The notes under the pieces were generated by a model. The model was not told the DNA's origin and did no database searches. It saw only the letters and a list, made by a program, of their open reading frames with translations. Positions 13,839 through 14,242 of a stretch of 14,242 nucleotides of DNA are shown here, piece after piece (the stretch's first letter is position 1; every line of letters begins with the position of its first letter). The stretch is from NCBI GenBank assembly GCA_005779525.1, contig SXIZ01000294.1, forward strand, positions 1 through 14,242. Reading direction: 5' to 3'. The translations under genes and the position numbers were made by a program. Source of the DNA: Methylococcaceae bacterium. GTDB taxonomy: Bacteria > Pseudomonadota > Gammaproteobacteria > Methylococcales > Methylomonadaceae.

Positions 13839-14242
13839 ATGAGCATAAAATCAGATACATGGATCCGCCGCATGGCCGAGCAATACGGTATGATCGAACC
13901 TTTCGAAGCGAATCAGGTGCGAGAATCGCCACAAGGCCGAGTGATTTCGTATGGCACCTCTAGCTATGGTTACGATGTACGTTGCTCGGATGAATTTAAA
14001 ATTTTTACCAATATTAATTCAGCCATTGTTGATCCGAAAAATTTTGATGATCAAAGCTTTGTCGATATAAAAGCCAATGTCTGCATTATTCCCCCGAATT
14101 CCTTTGCTTTAGCCAGAACCGTAGAATATTTCCGTATTCCTCGCGATGTACTCACTATTTGCCTGGGTAAATCAACGTACGCCCGCTGTGGCATTATTGT
14201 CAACGTAACACCGCTAGAACCCGAATGGGAAGGCCATGTGAC
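13839..14242 (+). CDS. dcd: dCTP deaminase (3' truncated by window)
   Basis: The first 134 residues are present of an expected 188 or so. It opens MSIKSDTWIRRMAE and runs through SYGTSSYGYDVRC, DPKNFDDQSFVDI, CIIPPNSFALARTVEYFRIP and GKSTYARCGIIVNVTPLEP, which match Dcd of the Pseudomonas/Legionella type closely and not the E. coli type. The enzyme deaminates dCTP to dUTP, feeding dUMP and thymidylate synthesis. The catalytic glutamate (in the GHVTLE segment) falls just past the window edge, so it cannot be checked; the sequence stops at GHV. ATG 13839 is chosen by family alignment. Only AGGA about 14 bases upstream could serve as a ribosome site, so initiation looks weak or coupled. Confidence 0.95.
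   Translation, partial: MSIKSDTWIRRMAEQYGMIEPFEANQVRESPQGRVISYGTSSYGYDVRCSDEFKIFTNINSAIVDPKNFDDQSFVDIKANVCIIPPNSFALARTVEYFRIPRDVLTICLGKSTYARCGIIVNVTPLEPEWEGHV

Noticed and set aside
1..14242. Mobile elements, CRISPR arrays, tRNA or rRNA genes
   Set aside because: I saw no transposase, terminal repeats with target duplications, spaced direct repeats, or tRNA-like cloverleaf sequence in the gaps.

Overview
The window looks like ordinary chromosomal backbone of a gammaproteobacterium with moderate, slightly AT-leaning base composition. Three things point there: the dCTP deaminase is of the Pseudomonas/Legionella/Coxiella type, nadB lies divergent to an rpoE/algU-rseA/mucA-rseB/mucB cluster, and ybbA-ybbP lies divergent to tesA as in E. 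coli. I see no mobile element, phage gene, CRISPR array, tRNA or rRNA. The genus cannot be fixed from the sequence.

Layout. Bases 1-615 (+) hold the 3' end of pepA and all of holC, a conserved pair. Bases 746-4390 (-) hold the envelope-stress module: rpoE, rseA and rseB are tightly packed with coupled reading frames, then a terminator-like hairpin, then mucD (periplasmic HtrA protease) as a probably separate unit. A mucC/rseC gene is absent. A good sigma-E-type promoter sits upstream of rpoE. Bases 4598-6202 (+) hold nadB. Bases 6311-7225 (+) encode an inner-membrane protein with one CxxCH haem c motif in a periplasmic loop, whose function I do not know. Bases 7226-7458 hold a strong hairpin and a short frame that may be a decarboxylase remnant, and 7459-8121 (+) encode a Crp/Fnr regulator. 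Bases 8144-11316 (-) encode the YbbA/YbbP ABC exporter. Its ATPase gene shares start-codon bases with the divergent tesA (11315-11917, +). Then come an MFS transporter of the EntS-like group (12115-13347, +), a 58-residue unknown protein (13552-13728, +) and the 5' part of dcd, cut by the window edge.

How the genes work together. Sigma-E, its anti-sigma factor RseA, the RseA-protecting RseB and the MucD protease form one envelope-stress circuit. YbbA, YbbP and TesA are a conserved neighbourhood of envelope or lipid flavour. The other genes are housekeeping (peptidase, DNA polymerase III chi subunit, NAD synthesis, dUMP supply). The least explained parts are the CxxCH membrane protein, the 58-residue protein and several intergenic dyads, three of which have arms exactly 31 nt apart. 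I did not find a clearly new multi-gene system here.
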